Shown here piece by piece: positions 8,240-17,470 of a DNA stretch of 45,216 nucleotides. Below the pieces are notes generated by a model. It made no database searches, was not told the DNA's origin, and saw only the letters and a list, made by a program, of their open reading frames with translations. Source of the DNA: Candidatus Caccalectryoclostridium excrementigallinarum. Lineage in GTDB: Bacteria; Bacillota; Clostridia; Christensenellales; UBA3700. Position numbers and translations under genes: made by a program. Positions within the stretch are counted from its first letter, which is position 1. The number at the start of each line of letters is the position of its first letter. The DNA lies in NCBI GenBank assembly GCA_018714485.1, contig DVNJ01000018.1:1-45216 (forward strand). Direction: 5' to 3'.

Positions 8240-9370
8240 ATGAAAGTTATTTCCGTTTTCAAAAACAAGAAAATAGCGCTTGCCGCCGTGGCGGCGGTCG
8301 CGGCTCTTATCATTGCGGCGTCGCTGGTGCTGGCTTCATGCGGAACTGCGGGCGATCCGCCCACGGTCGACGAGACTTATATGAGCGGACATGACACCGC
8401 GCCCGACTTCGAGGCGTATTATTCCGCGCAAGTTGCCGAAGTGCTCGCTTCCGACACGCTCGACGACGCGACCAAGGCGGCGTATCTTTGGGTGCTTGCG
8501 GGATATAACCACGGACGGGCGGAGCGTTTCGTCTATTTCCAAAATAAACTCGGCGAGACGGATTTGGGCAGCAAAGGCAAGGGCAAATTGGACTATCAGC
8601 AGTATCACAAGGAGCTGAGAGCGAACGACGCCGAAAATTTCGGAGGGGGGAAGTATCACTACACGATCAAGCATGTTTATGATTCTAATCTTCCCGAGAT
8701 ATACGCCATGTCGCTCGAAGACGCGCAGATAAGGTTTGTCGCCAACGTCGAAGGACTGAACGGGCTTTATCGTTTCAAGCTGAACGGCGACGGCGACGAA
8801 GTGACGAAGTTCACGGGCAAGTATCTGTTCGGAGAGGAGATACTTTCCACGCAATGGCAGACGGGCAGAGATTGGGGCAAAGAAGAAAAGGTCTACGGCG
8901 CTTACAGGATAGTTGAGAACAACAAGTCGCTCGGCGAAGTCATGGCGGCGCTTGAAAACGATATTCAGACCTGCGAGATGGGTGACAGGCAGGTGATGGG
9001 CAATATCAACACTTTGGGCGAAGGCGTCGTGGAGAGCGCGACGATCACGCCTTCGAGCGACGGCAGCTATTATACCATCGTGATGACCTTGGATCTCGAC
9101 GCGCTCAATGCCGATCCCCGCAGTATCGAATTTTTGGAGGACGACAACAGCGCGAGCAATATGAAATGGAACAAATGCAACGTCACCTTCGAAATGTGGA
9201 AGACGGGCTTGTTCAAGAGTTATTCGATAGAGGAAAATTGGAGCGGACATATCGTCATCTATGACGGCGCGGCGGAAGTGAGCAACAAGGTGTTCTATTC
9301 CTACACGGAAGAGGACTGCTCCATGGACAAGGAGATCGCGTTCCTCAAAGAGTTCGACGCGGCTTTGTGA
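8240..9370 (+). CDS. unidentified lipoprotein at the head of the uronate cluster
   Basis: The 376-residue protein begins with a charged stretch, a hydrophobic segment (about 11-30) and a lipobox LASC with Cys34, so it should be exported and lipid-anchored outside the membrane. The mature part is acidic, without recognisable catalytic or solute-binding motifs. It is rich in Tyr, Trp and beta-prone stretches in the C-terminal half. Start ATG follows GGAGG. The gene sits directly behind the cluster promoter and 79 bases before eda. That position suggests a surface role in uronide use, but it is not an ordinary ABC solute-binding protein and no ABC uptake genes accompany it. Function unknown. Confidence 0.75.
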   Translation: MKVISVFKNKKIALAAVAAVAALIIAASLVLASCGTAGDPPTVDETYMSGHDTAPDFEAYYSAQVAEVLASDTLDDATKAAYLWVLAGYNHGRAERFVYFQNKLGETDLGSKGKGKLDYQQYHKELRANDAENFGGGKYHYTIKHVYDSNLPEIYAMSLEDAQIRFVANVEGLNGLYRFKLNGDGDEVTKFTGKYLFGEEILSTQWQTGRDWGKEEKVYGAYRIVENNKSLGEVMAALENDIQTCEMGDRQVMGNINTLGEGVVESATITPSSDGSYYTIVMTLDLDALNADPRSIEFLEDDNSASNMKWNKCNVTFEMWKTGLFKSYSIEENWSGHIVIYDGAAEVSNKVFYSYTEEDCSMDKEIAFLKEFDAAL

Positions 9371-9449
9371 GTCGGGCGCAAAAAGCGCACTAAATAAAAG
9401 TAATTTACCTATTTGCCGCAAAGGCGGCGCAAAGGAGATAATCAAGGCA

Positions 9450-10097
9450 ATGAAGCGTGAAGAGATTTTGACGCAGATAAAGGCTTGCGGCGTCATCGCC
9501 GTGATCAGGGGCGCGAGCGCGGAAGAGGGGATAAAGTCCTCCTGCGCCTGCGTCAAGGGCGGGATACGCGTGATCGAAGTCACCTACACCATGCTCGGCG
9601 CGGGCGAAGTGATCGCCGCGCTGAGAAAGAAGTTCGGCGACGAGATATTGGTGGGGGCGGGGACAGTCCTCGATCCCGAGACGGCGAGGAGCGCCATGCT
9701 CTCGGGCGCGCAGTTCATCGTTGCGCCTTCGCTCGACGAGGAGACGATCAGGCTTTGCAACCGCTATTGCGTGCTCTGTATTCCCGGCATAGGTTCGGCG
9801 ACTGAACTCAAAAAGGCGCTCGAACTCGGCGCGGGGCTGGTCAAGCTCTTCCCCGGCGACGTCTTTAAGCCCACCGGCTTGAAGGCGCTCAAAGGTCCCT
9901 TCCCGCAGGCGGACATCATGCCCACGGGCGGCGTGAGCGCGGACAACGCGGAAGAATGGTTCAAGGCGGGCGCGGTCGCTCTCGGCGCAGGTTCCTTCCT
10001 CACCGCGGGCGCCAAGAGCGGCGACTTCGAGCAGGTGGAACGCACTTGCAGGGCTTTTGTCGAAAAGGTCGCTAAGATAAGGGGAGGCGCGAGATGA
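9450..10097 (+). CDS. eda: 2-keto-3-deoxy-6-phosphogluconate aldolase
   Basis: The 215-residue class I aldolase splits KDPG to pyruvate and glyceraldehyde-3-phosphate, the last step of the pathway encoded here. Typical motifs are GVIAVIRG near 14-21, the catalytic glutamate in VIEVTY (Glu43), GAGTVLDPE, and the Schiff-base lysine in LVKLFPGD (Lys132). Length fits the family. AAAGGAG stands 12 bases before the start, a rather long spacing, with AAGG closer in. The end overlaps kdgK by 4 bases (ATGA), so kinase and aldolase are coupled. Confidence 0.95.
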   Translation: MKREEILTQIKACGVIAVIRGASAEEGIKSSCACVKGGIRVIEVTYTMLGAGEVIAALRKKFGDEILVGAGTVLDPETARSAMLSGAQFIVAPSLDEETIRLCNRYCVLCIPGIGSATELKKALELGAGLVKLFPGDVFKPTGLKALKGPFPQADIMPTGGVSADNAEEWFKAGAVALGAGSFLTAGAKSGDFEQVERTCRAFVEKVAKIRGGAR

Positions 10098-11116
10098 AGA
10101 TAGTCACCTTCGGGGAGATAATGCTCAGGCTTCAGCCTTACGGCTACAAGAGGATAATGCAGGCGGAGGCTTTCGAGGCGGTCTTCGGCGGCGGCGAAGC
10201 GAACGTTTCCGTGTCGCTGGCGCAGATGGGCGCGGACACGGCGTTCATCACCCGTCTGCCCGAGAACGTCATCGCCGACAAATGCCTGAAAGAACTGCGC
10301 GGCTGGGGCGTGGACACGAGCCGCATCTTGCGCGGCGGCAGCCGCATGGGCATTTATTTTTGCGAAAAGGGCGAGGGCGTGCGCGCGAGCAATGTCATCT
10401 ATGACAGAGCGCATTCGGCGATAAGCGAGATAACGCCCGATATGCTCGACGTCGACAAGGCGCTCGAGGGCGCGGGCTGGCTGCATTTCACGGGCATAAC
10501 TCCCGCTTTGAGCGAGAGCGCGGCTTTGACGACGCTCAAGCTCGTTTCCGCCGCCAAGGAAAAGGGGATGAGAGTTTCCTGCGATCTCAATTACCGCGCC
10601 AAGCTTTGGAGCAGAGAGCGCGCGAGAGAGGTGATGAGCGAGCTTTTGCGCTATGTGGACGTGCTCATCTCCAACGAAGAGGACTGCAAGGACGTCTTGG
10701 GTCTCAGCGCCGAAGGCAGCGACATCACGGGCGGGCATCTGAGCGCGCAGGCTTATGCCGACCTCGGCGCCAAGGTGAGGAAAATGTTCCCCTCGATCGA
10801 ATATGTGGCGTTCACCCTGCGCGAGAGCCTTTCCGCGAGCGTGAACAACTGGTCCGCGCTGCTTTGCGGCGACAACTTGACTGCGGTCTCGAAAAAATAC
10901 CGCCTGGAGATAGTGGACAGAGTGGGCGGCGGCGACAGTTTCGGCGCGGGGCTCATCTTTGCACTCTCTTCGGGAAAGAGGGGAGAAGAGGCGATAAACT
11001 TCGCCGTTGCGGCGTCTGCGCTCAAACATACCGTGGAGGGCGACTTCAACGTGGCGAGCTTGAAAGAGATAGAAAAACTCATGGGAGGCGACGCAAGTGG
11101 CAGAGTGCAACGGTAA
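10094..11116 (+). CDS. kdgK: 2-keto-3-deoxygluconate kinase (PfkB family)
   Basis: The 340-residue PfkB-type sugar kinase opens with MKIVTFGEIMLRL and shows the FGGGEANVSVSLAQMG substrate segment and the C-terminal signature VGGGDSFGAGLIFAL, whose aspartate is the catalytic base. It should phosphorylate KDG to KDPG, between uxuA and eda. Placement between eda and uxaC makes KDG kinase the best call among PfkB members. It overlaps eda by 4 bases and uxaC by 20 bases. Confidence 0.93.
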   Translation: MKIVTFGEIMLRLQPYGYKRIMQAEAFEAVFGGGEANVSVSLAQMGADTAFITRLPENVIADKCLKELRGWGVDTSRILRGGSRMGIYFCEKGEGVRASNVIYDRAHSAISEITPDMLDVDKALEGAGWLHFTGITPALSESAALTTLKLVSAAKEKGMRVSCDLNYRAKLWSRERAREVMSELLRYVDVLISNEEDCKDVLGLSAEGSDITGGHLSAQAYADLGAKVRKMFPSIEYVAFTLRESLSASVNNWSALLCGDNLTAVSKKYRLEIVDRVGGGDSFGAGLIFALSSGKRGEEAINFAVAASALKHTVEGDFNVASLKEIEKLMGGDASGRVQR

Positions 11117-12509
11117 CATCAAAGAGATACTCACTTCCGACATGGCGCGCAGGATATATGCGCAGGTGAAAGATCTGCCCATAGTGGATTATCATTGTCA
11201 TCTTTCTCCCCGCGAGATCTACGAGGACAAGCCCTTTGAGAACATCGGTCAAATGTGGCTGGCGGGCGACCACTATAAGTGGCGGCTCATGCGCGCCTGC
11301 GGCATAGACGAGGAATACATAACGGGCGAAAAGAGCTGGAAGGAAAAATATTTGGCGTTTTGCGACGCCGTCTCCCGCTCGCCCGGCAATCCCATCTGGG
11401 ATTGGACGGCGATGGAGCTGGAGAAGTTTTTCGGCGTGAAAAAGCCTTTTCTTCCCGAAAACGCGGAGGAGATCTGGCGCGCCTGCAACGACAGGATAGT
11501 AAAGGAAAAGCTTTCCCCCCGCAAAGCCATCGCCATGTGCAACGTGGAATATATCGCCACCACGGACGATCCCTGCGACGATCTCAAATATCACAAGCTG
11601 CTCAAAGAAGAGGGCTATCCCGTCAGGGTCGCGCCTTCTTTCCGCACGGACAACATCGTGAACGTGGGTGCGCCGACTTATCTTGAATATGTCAAAAAGC
11701 TGAGCGCGGCGTCGGGAGTGGAGATAAAAGATTATTACGATCTGCAAGAAGCCATAAGGGCGCGCCTCGATCATTTCTGCGCCATGGGCTGCAAGTTCAG
11801 CGACGTGGGCGTGGAGGGATTCCCGTCCTTTACCTGGTATGAAGAGATGTTCGAGGACGGTCCTGCTCCCGAGCCTACGCCGCAAGAGCGGGCGGCTGCC
11901 GCCTTTGACAAGATAATGAAAGGCGAGGAGCTTTACGATTCGGAAGAGGACGCGCTCAAAGACGATCTTTATTGCTTTTTGTCCGTGGAATATGCCGAGA
12001 GGGACATGGTCATGCAGCTTCATCTCTGCGTCACGCGCGACTGCAACAACGAAATGTACGGCGTGTGCGGCAAGGACTCGGGCTTTGACTGCGTGGGCGA
12101 GAACATAGAGATAAAAAGGCTCAACAGATTTTTGGATCAGACGCACTTTGACGGAAAACCGTTCACAATAATCTATTCGCTCAACCCCACCATCTATTAT
12201 CCGCTGATAACTCTCTGCGGCGCCTTCCCCGGAGTTGTCCCGGGAATAAGCTGGTGGTTCAACGACCATAGGCGCGGCATAACCGAGCTTTTGGCGGCGG
12301 CGGCGGAACTTTCGAGCATAGACTCGCTCGTGGGCATGCTCACGGACAGCAGGTCTTTCCTCTCTTATCCGCGCCACGACTATTTCAGAAAGATACTTTG
12401 CGAATTTTTGGCAAACGTGACCCCCGAGGTCGCGGAAAAATATGCGGTAAAGGTGGCGAAAGACTTATGCTGCCATAACGCGCGCAGGCTGGTGGAGGAG
12501 AGCAAATGA
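11097..12509 (+). CDS. uxaC: glucuronate isomerase
   Basis: The 470-residue UxaC-family enzyme interconverts D-glucuronate and D-fructuronate (also galacturonate and tagaturonate). Family marks are the metal-site HCHLSPREI (His33, His35) after a short N-terminal helix, GDHYKWRLMRACGI, ATTDDPCDDLKYH and SYPRHDYFRKILC near the C-terminus. The start is GTG at 11097, chosen because GGAGG stands 8 bases upstream and the family N-terminus fits. This places the start 20 bases inside kdgK. No uxaA or uxaB is present, so the glucuronate branch is the one served. Confidence 0.95.
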   Translation: MAECNGNIKEILTSDMARRIYAQVKDLPIVDYHCHLSPREIYEDKPFENIGQMWLAGDHYKWRLMRACGIDEEYITGEKSWKEKYLAFCDAVSRSPGNPIWDWTAMELEKFFGVKKPFLPENAEEIWRACNDRIVKEKLSPRKAIAMCNVEYIATTDDPCDDLKYHKLLKEEGYPVRVAPSFRTDNIVNVGAPTYLEYVKKLSAASGVEIKDYYDLQEAIRARLDHFCAMGCKFSDVGVEGFPSFTWYEEMFEDGPAPEPTPQERAAAAFDKIMKGEELYDSEEDALKDDLYCFLSVEYAERDMVMQLHLCVTRDCNNEMYGVCGKDSGFDCVGENIEIKRLNRFLDQTHFDGKPFTIIYSLNPTIYYPLITLCGAFPGVVPGISWWFNDHRRGITELLAAAAELSSIDSLVGMLTDSRSFLSYPRHDYFRKILCEFLANVTPEVAEKYAVKVAKDLCCHNARRLVEESK

Positions 12510-13564
12510 ATATGCGTATGACTTTCAGGTGGTACGGCGACGACGATCCCGTAACGCTTGACAAAATCGAACAAATACCCTGCATGGACGGCATAGTTTC
12601 CGCCGTCTACGACACGCCCGTGGGGCAGGTCTGGAGCGAGAGCAGCATTGACGCGATCGCCCGCAAAGCCGCCGCCCACCACCTCAAATTCGAGGTCGTG
12701 GAGAGCGTGCCCGTGCATGAGGATATCAAGCTGGGCGCAAAGGACGCGAGCAAGCTCATCGACGTCTATAAGGAGAATATCGTGCGCTTGGGCAAGGCGG
12801 GCGTTAAATGCGTGTGCTATAATTTTATGCCAGTTTTCGATTGGCTCAGGAGCGAATTGAAAAAGCCGCTTGCAGACGGCTCGAACGCCCTTGCTTACGA
12901 TCATAAGACGGTCTTGAAGATGAATCCGCTCACTTCCGAGCTTTCTCTTCCCGGCTGGGACAGCAGTTACACCAAAGAGGGCATGAAAGAGCTTTTGCAT
13001 AAATACGAGAGCGTGGACGAAGAGGCGCTTTGGAAAAACCTCACCGTGTTTTTGCGCGAGGTGGTGCCTGTGGCGGAAGCCGCCGACGTCAAGCTCGCCA
13101 TCCATCCCGACGATCCGCCCTGGAGCATGTTCGGTCTGCCCAGGATAGTGACGAATAAGGAAAATCTCAAAAGGCTGCTCGACATCGTGGACAGCCCCTA
13201 TAACGGACTTACGCTGTGCACGGGTTCGCTCGGCTCGGATCCGCACAACTCGCCCGCGGAAATGCTCAAAGCGTTCGCGGGGCGCACGCCGTTCGTGCAT
13301 TTGCGGAACATCAGGATAACGGGCGAGAGGTGCTTTGAAGAGAGCGGACATATCAGCGCCAAAGGCTCGCTCGACATGTATGAGATAGTCAAGACGCTTT
13401 ACGACACGAACTTTGACGGTTGGGTGCGTCCCGACCACGGCAGAATGATCTGGGGCGAAACGGGCAGAGCGGGCTACGGACTTTACGACCGCGCGCTGGG
13501 AGCAATGTATCTTTACGGGCTGGCGGAAGCGGTCTCGGGAGGCTTCAAAAAGGAGGACAAGTGA
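12506..13564 (+). CDS. uxuA: D-mannonate dehydratase
   Basis: The 352-residue protein matches UxuA, a TIM-barrel, metal-dependent dehydratase turning D-mannonate into KDG. The N-terminus MRMTFRWYGDDDPVTLDKI is a clear family mark. Further conserved parts are GVKCVCYNFMPVFDW, LAIHPDDPPW, LTLCTGSLGSDP, FVHLRNI and the end GWVRPDHGRMIWGE. It is somewhat shorter than the 394-residue E. coli enzyme but complete. Start overlaps the uxaC stop (ATGA). The next gene follows after 1 base. Confidence 0.95.
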   Translation: MNMRMTFRWYGDDDPVTLDKIEQIPCMDGIVSAVYDTPVGQVWSESSIDAIARKAAAHHLKFEVVESVPVHEDIKLGAKDASKLIDVYKENIVRLGKAGVKCVCYNFMPVFDWLRSELKKPLADGSNALAYDHKTVLKMNPLTSELSLPGWDSSYTKEGMKELLHKYESVDEEALWKNLTVFLREVVPVAEAADVKLAIHPDDPPWSMFGLPRIVTNKENLKRLLDIVDSPYNGLTLCTGSLGSDPHNSPAEMLKAFAGRTPFVHLRNIRITGERCFEESGHISAKGSLDMYEIVKTLYDTNFDGWVRPDHGRMIWGETGRAGYGLYDRALGAMYLYGLAEAVSGGFKKEDK

Positions 13565-13565
13565 T

Positions 13566-14387
13566 ATGCAGTGGCAGGGAAAAGTCGCGGTGATCACGGG
13601 CGCGGGCGGAGTCCTGTGCAGCGAGATCGCCAAGGAATACGCAAAGGCGGGCGCAAGCGTCGCGCTTTTGGACATCAATCTTCAGGCGGCGCAAAAGGCG
13701 GCGGAAGAGATAAACGCCGCGGGCGGCAGGGCGAAGGCTTACAAGGCGGACTGCCTGAGCAAAAGCTCGCTCGAAGAGGCGCATAAGGCTATCTTGTCCG
13801 ACATGGGCAAGTGCGATCTGCTCATCAACGGCGCGGGCGGCAATTCGCCCAAGGGCACGGCGACTAAGGACGTGCATGCCGAGATGGGCGAGGGGGACGT
13901 CTCCTTCTTCGACTTGGCGGCGGAGGGCGTGGACTTCGTGTTCCGTCTCAACTTCCTCTCCGCGTTTTTGACCACGCAGGTCTTTGCCGGCGACATGATC
14001 GGCAGAGCGGGCAACATCGTCAACATCAGCAGCATGAACGCCTATCGTCCCTTGACGCGCATTCCCGCTTACAGCGGCGCCAAGGCGTCCATCTCCAACT
14101 TTACGCAGTGGCTGGCGGTCTATTTCGCCAAGTCGGGCATACGAGTGAACGCGATCGCGCCCGGATTTTTCGTCACCAATCAGAACAGGGGGCTTTTGTT
14201 CGACAAGAACGGCGAGCCCACCGCGCGCACGAGGAAGATACTCGCGGGGACGCCCATGGGCAGATTCGGCGAGGCGAGCGAGATCATGGGCGCGCTCGAA
14301 TGGCTCACGGACAACGACAAGGCGAGCTTTATCACGGGCATAGTGATACCCATCGACGGCGGCTTCTCGGCTTATTCGGGAGTTTGA
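13566..14387 (+). CDS. uxuB: SDR-type D-mannonate oxidoreductase (fructuronate reductase)
   Basis: The 273-residue short-chain dehydrogenase resembles the Bacillus-type UxuB/YjmF, not the long-chain E. coli UxuB. It has an N-terminal Rossmann motif TGAGGVLCSEIA, NISSMNAY with the catalytic serine, and YSGAK with Tyr and Lys. The last position of the usual TGxxxGxG glycine pattern is cysteine, which may affect cofactor fit. The likely reaction is D-fructuronate to D-mannonate with NAD(P)H, the only missing step between uxaC and uxuA. AGGAGG lies just upstream. Assignment of substrate rests on context. Confidence 0.88.
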   Translation: MQWQGKVAVITGAGGVLCSEIAKEYAKAGASVALLDINLQAAQKAAEEINAAGGRAKAYKADCLSKSSLEEAHKAILSDMGKCDLLINGAGGNSPKGTATKDVHAEMGEGDVSFFDLAAEGVDFVFRLNFLSAFLTTQVFAGDMIGRAGNIVNISSMNAYRPLTRIPAYSGAKASISNFTQWLAVYFAKSGIRVNAIAPGFFVTNQNRGLLFDKNGEPTARTRKILAGTPMGRFGEASEIMGALEWLTDNDKASFITGIVIPIDGGFSAYSGV

Positions 14388-14405
14388 CCGAAGAAGGAGA
14401 AAATT

Positions 14406-15695
14406 ATGATAAAAGTAGCGGTTTTGGGACTCGGATCCCGCGGAAAAAATTACGGCTCGCATCTATCTAAGGTCGAGGGCGTGAAGATAGTTTCCGTCTG
14501 CGACAAATATCAAGCCAAGATAGACAAGGTGAAGGGCGCGTGGGGCGTGCCCGACGGCGCCTGCTTCACGGACGACAAGGCGTTTTTCGCGCAGGGGAAA
14601 GTGGCGGATCTGATGGTCATCGCCACTCAGGACAGAGATCATTACGGTCACGCCATGCAGGCGCTCGAGCTGGGATATAACTTGCTGCTCGAAAAGCCGG
14701 TCAGCCCCAACATAGAAGAGTGCCTCGCCATCGAGAAAAAGGCGAGGGAAAAGGGCGCGAAGGTGCTCGTGTGCCATGTTCTGCGCTACGCCTCTTATTA
14801 CAGGCGTATCAAGGAGATAGTCGATTCGGGCGCGCTGGGCAAGATAATGCTCATCAAGCACGACGAGGACATCGCCTATTGGCATTTCGCGCACAGCTAT
14901 GTGCGCGGCAACTGGCGCAGAGAGGACGAGACCTCGCCCATGCTGCTGGCGAAGTGCTGCCACGACCTCGACCTGCTCTATTGGTTTACGGGCAGTAAAT
15001 ATAAGAGCGTGTCCTGCCTCGGCGGACTTTACCATTTCAGGAAAGAGAACGCGCCCGAGGGCTGCGCGGACAACTGCTTCGACTGCAAATACAACAAGAC
15101 CTGCATTTATGATTGCAGCTATCAGTATGTGGGCAGGAACAAGGGACCTTTCAAGGGGATACATAAATTCCCCTGGGGCACTTACGCTTTCAGCATTTCC
15201 CGCAAAAAGAAGGATATCCTCGAGGCGCTGAAAAACGATCCGCGCGGGAAAATGTGGGCGCGCTGCGTCTATAAGTGCGACAACGACGTCGCCGATCTGC
15301 AAACCTTGCAGATGGAGACGGAGGACGGCACGCAGATAGTCATGACCGTGAACGCCTTCAACGAGCACGACCACAGGCACACCGAGATACGCGGGACAAA
15401 GGGCGAACTTTACGCCGACGATACGGGCAGCGTGATCAAGCTCAAGCTGTTCGACAAGTGCACCAAGAGGATAGTGGTCAATATCATCCCCGTCATCAAG
15501 GGTCACTACGGCGGCGACGAGGGAGTCATCAAAGCCGCGATCGGGCTTTTGAAAGGCGTGGGAGAAAACGAGCAGCAGTACACTTGGATCAGGGACACCG
15601 TGGAGAGCCACCGCCTGGTCACCGCCGCGGAGATCTCGCGCAAGCAGGGCGGCAGAAGAGTGGAAATGTCCGAGATCCCGGACATCGAGGAATAA
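14406..15695 (+). CDS. Gfo/Idh/MocA oxidoreductase with a cysteine cluster
   Basis: The 429-residue protein has an N-terminal Rossmann domain (VAVLGLGSRGKNYG), the LLEKPVS motif with the conserved lysine, and a C-terminal alpha/beta domain including AHSYVRGNWRREDET and LLAKCCHDLDLLYW. An inserted segment at about residues 219-236 has five cysteines spaced C-x3-C-x2-C-x5-C-x3-C, able to bind a metal. The family oxidises or reduces sugar hydroxyls with NAD(P). The substrate is unknown; the position between uxuB and other Gfo/Idh genes suggests a uronate or uronide. AAGGAG precedes the start. It is clearly less related to the two later Gfo/Idh proteins than those are to each other. Confidence 0.85.
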   Translation: MIKVAVLGLGSRGKNYGSHLSKVEGVKIVSVCDKYQAKIDKVKGAWGVPDGACFTDDKAFFAQGKVADLMVIATQDRDHYGHAMQALELGYNLLLEKPVSPNIEECLAIEKKAREKGAKVLVCHVLRYASYYRRIKEIVDSGALGKIMLIKHDEDIAYWHFAHSYVRGNWRREDETSPMLLAKCCHDLDLLYWFTGSKYKSVSCLGGLYHFRKENAPEGCADNCFDCKYNKTCIYDCSYQYVGRNKGPFKGIHKFPWGTYAFSISRKKKDILEALKNDPRGKMWARCVYKCDNDVADLQTLQMETEDGTQIVMTVNAFNEHDHRHTEIRGTKGELYADDTGSVIKLKLFDKCTKRIVVNIIPVIKGHYGGDEGVIKAAIGLLKGVGENEQQYTWIRDTVESHRLVTAAEISRKQGGRRVEMSEIPDIEE

Positions 15696-15706
15696 GGGAG
15701 AGATAT

Positions 15707-16333
15707 ATGTTCATCACGGCACACGGCGGAGCGCATAAGACGGGCAGAAATTCGCGCCTTTATTTCGAGCGGATACCCGAATATAAGTGCGACATTTTGG
15801 AAGTGGATATAAGGCAAAAGGGCGGCTTGCTCTATTTGAGCCATATGCCCACGCTTTGCCCGAAAAAATGCCTCACGCTCGAATATGCCTTCGAAAAGGT
15901 GAAAGAGCACGGCGTTTATATCAACTGCGACATGAAGCAGCGCGGACTGCTCGAAGACGTGCTTGCGCTCGCGCGCAAAATGGGAGTGGAGGACAAGATA
16001 CTCTTCACGGGCAATGTCATCGACGAGGACGAGGTGAAAAAGCTCTCGGGAGGGAGAGTGTTCTTCAATAAGCTCAAGGGGCTCGCCTTCAAGGAGGGCA
16101 ACGCCGCCGCGATAAAAAAGAGAATGCTCGACGAACGCTTTGCCGGCATCAACGCCAACAAGATGTTCGTGAGCGACGCGTTTTTGCGCGAGTGCAGGGA
16201 AGAAGGGGTAGACGTGTCTCTCTTTACGCTGAATACGGAAGAGGACGCCAAGCGCTATGCGGGCATGAAGCTTTATAACCTCACCTGCAACAATCCCGCC
16301 TGCGTCAGGGCGGTCTATGAGGGGCTGAGATGA
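15707..16333 (+). CDS. GDPD-like (glycerophosphodiester phosphodiesterase fold) protein
   Basis: The 208-residue cytoplasmic protein has the start of a GDPD TIM barrel: AHGG at residues 5-8 where the family has HRG, an ExD pair in ILEVDIRQ and the following LSHMP histidine. The family's ENT glutamate is replaced (GRNS) and the active-site arginine by glycine, so classical phosphodiesterase activity is doubtful. No signal peptide. ATG at 15707 follows GGGAGAG. Its stop overlaps the next gene (ATGA). It may act on another diester or as a sugar-binding barrel in the cluster. Function is inferred only at fold level. Confidence 0.65.
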   Translation: MFITAHGGAHKTGRNSRLYFERIPEYKCDILEVDIRQKGGLLYLSHMPTLCPKKCLTLEYAFEKVKEHGVYINCDMKQRGLLEDVLALARKMGVEDKILFTGNVIDEDEVKKLSGGRVFFNKLKGLAFKEGNAAAIKKRMLDERFAGINANKMFVSDAFLRECREEGVDVSLFTLNTEEDAKRYAGMKLYNLTCNNPACVRAVYEGLR

Positions 16334-17466
16334 AGAGTTTTGCCGTGATAGGAGTGGGAAGAATGGGCGCGCGCCATGCCGTCAATCTCGCAAGGGGCAG
16401 GGTGAGCGGCGCAAGGCTTGCCTGCGTTTGCGACATAAGCGATAAAGCGAGGGAAAAGATAGCAAAAAAGATCCCGAACGTCAAGGCTTATCCCGACTAT
16501 AAAAGCATGGCAGGGGCGGAAAAATTGGATGCAGTCGTCATCGCCACGCCGCATTATTCTCACGTCGAGATAGCGAAGTTCTTTCTCGGAAAGGGAGTCG
16601 CCGTGCTCACGGAAAAGCCCGTTTCGGTGAGCGTGGAATACGCACAAGAGCTCAACGAGGCGGCGAAGAGAAGCGGCGCGCTCTTCGGGATCATGTATAA
16701 TCAGCGCACCAATCCCGTCTATGCCCGCGTGAGAGAGATCGTGCAAAGCGGAGGCATAGGAAAGCTGCGCCGCGCCAATATCACCGTGACCGATTGGTAC
16801 CGCTCGCAGTTTTATTACGACATGGGCGGCTGGCGCGCGAGCTGGAGCGGCGAAGGGGGCGGCACGCTCATCAATCAATGCGTGCATCAGCTCGACGTCA
16901 TGCAGTGGATCTTGGGAATGCCCGAAAAGGTGTTCGCCCGCTGCCGCACGGTGAACAGGAAGATAGACACGGAAAACGACGTGAGCGCGAACTTGTTCTT
17001 TGAGGACTTCACCGCGGTCTTTACGGCTTCCGCACACGAGGTCCCCGGCGTGAACATGATGGAGATCGCGGGCGACAAGGGACTTATCCGCGCGGGAAAG
17101 TTCAAGGCGGACATATATATCCTCGAAAAGGACGAAGCGCAGATAAATTCGCTCTCGCGCCGCGACTACGGCAACAAAGAGGATAAAAAATATAAAAAAC
17201 ATACCGTGCGTTACGGGCTTTTCAGGCTCATACGCGACGGACTGCTTGGTCAGCAGCGCAACATTCTCGAAGACTTTTCAAGGCGCCTTTCGGAGGGCGG
17301 GAAGCTCCTCGCGCCCGGGGAAGAGGGGATAAACGCGCTCATGCTGATAAACGCCGTCTATATGTCGAATTGGACGGGAAAAATCGTTGATTTGCCGCTC
17401 GACGGCAAGCAATATACGGCGATGCTCAAAGAGCACGCCGACGCCGAAAAGGAAAAAGGGAGGTAG
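16330..17466 (+). CDS. Gfo/Idh/MocA oxidoreductase
   Basis: The 378-residue NAD(P)-dependent oxidoreductase has an N-terminal Rossmann domain (VIGVGRMGARHA), the LTEKPVSV lysine motif and the conserved block WYRSQFYYDMGGWR followed by GEGGGTLINQ and the HQLD catalytic histidine. It shares this block with the protein at 18405-19592, so the two are paralogues in one operon. From memory, such a block occurs in sugar 3-dehydrogenases of glycoside-cleaving clusters (DgpA-like), but substrate assignment is inference. The start overlaps the GDPD-like gene by 4 bases. The next gene begins 4 bases after its stop. Confidence 0.85.
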   Translation: MKSFAVIGVGRMGARHAVNLARGRVSGARLACVCDISDKAREKIAKKIPNVKAYPDYKSMAGAEKLDAVVIATPHYSHVEIAKFFLGKGVAVLTEKPVSVSVEYAQELNEAAKRSGALFGIMYNQRTNPVYARVREIVQSGGIGKLRRANITVTDWYRSQFYYDMGGWRASWSGEGGGTLINQCVHQLDVMQWILGMPEKVFARCRTVNRKIDTENDVSANLFFEDFTAVFTASAHEVPGVNMMEIAGDKGLIRAGKFKADIYILEKDEAQINSLSRRDYGNKEDKKYKKHTVRYGLFRLIRDGLLGQQRNILEDFSRRLSEGGKLLAPGEEGINALMLINAVYMSNWTGKIVDLPLDGKQYTAMLKEHADAEKEKGR

Positions 17467-17470
17467 GATA

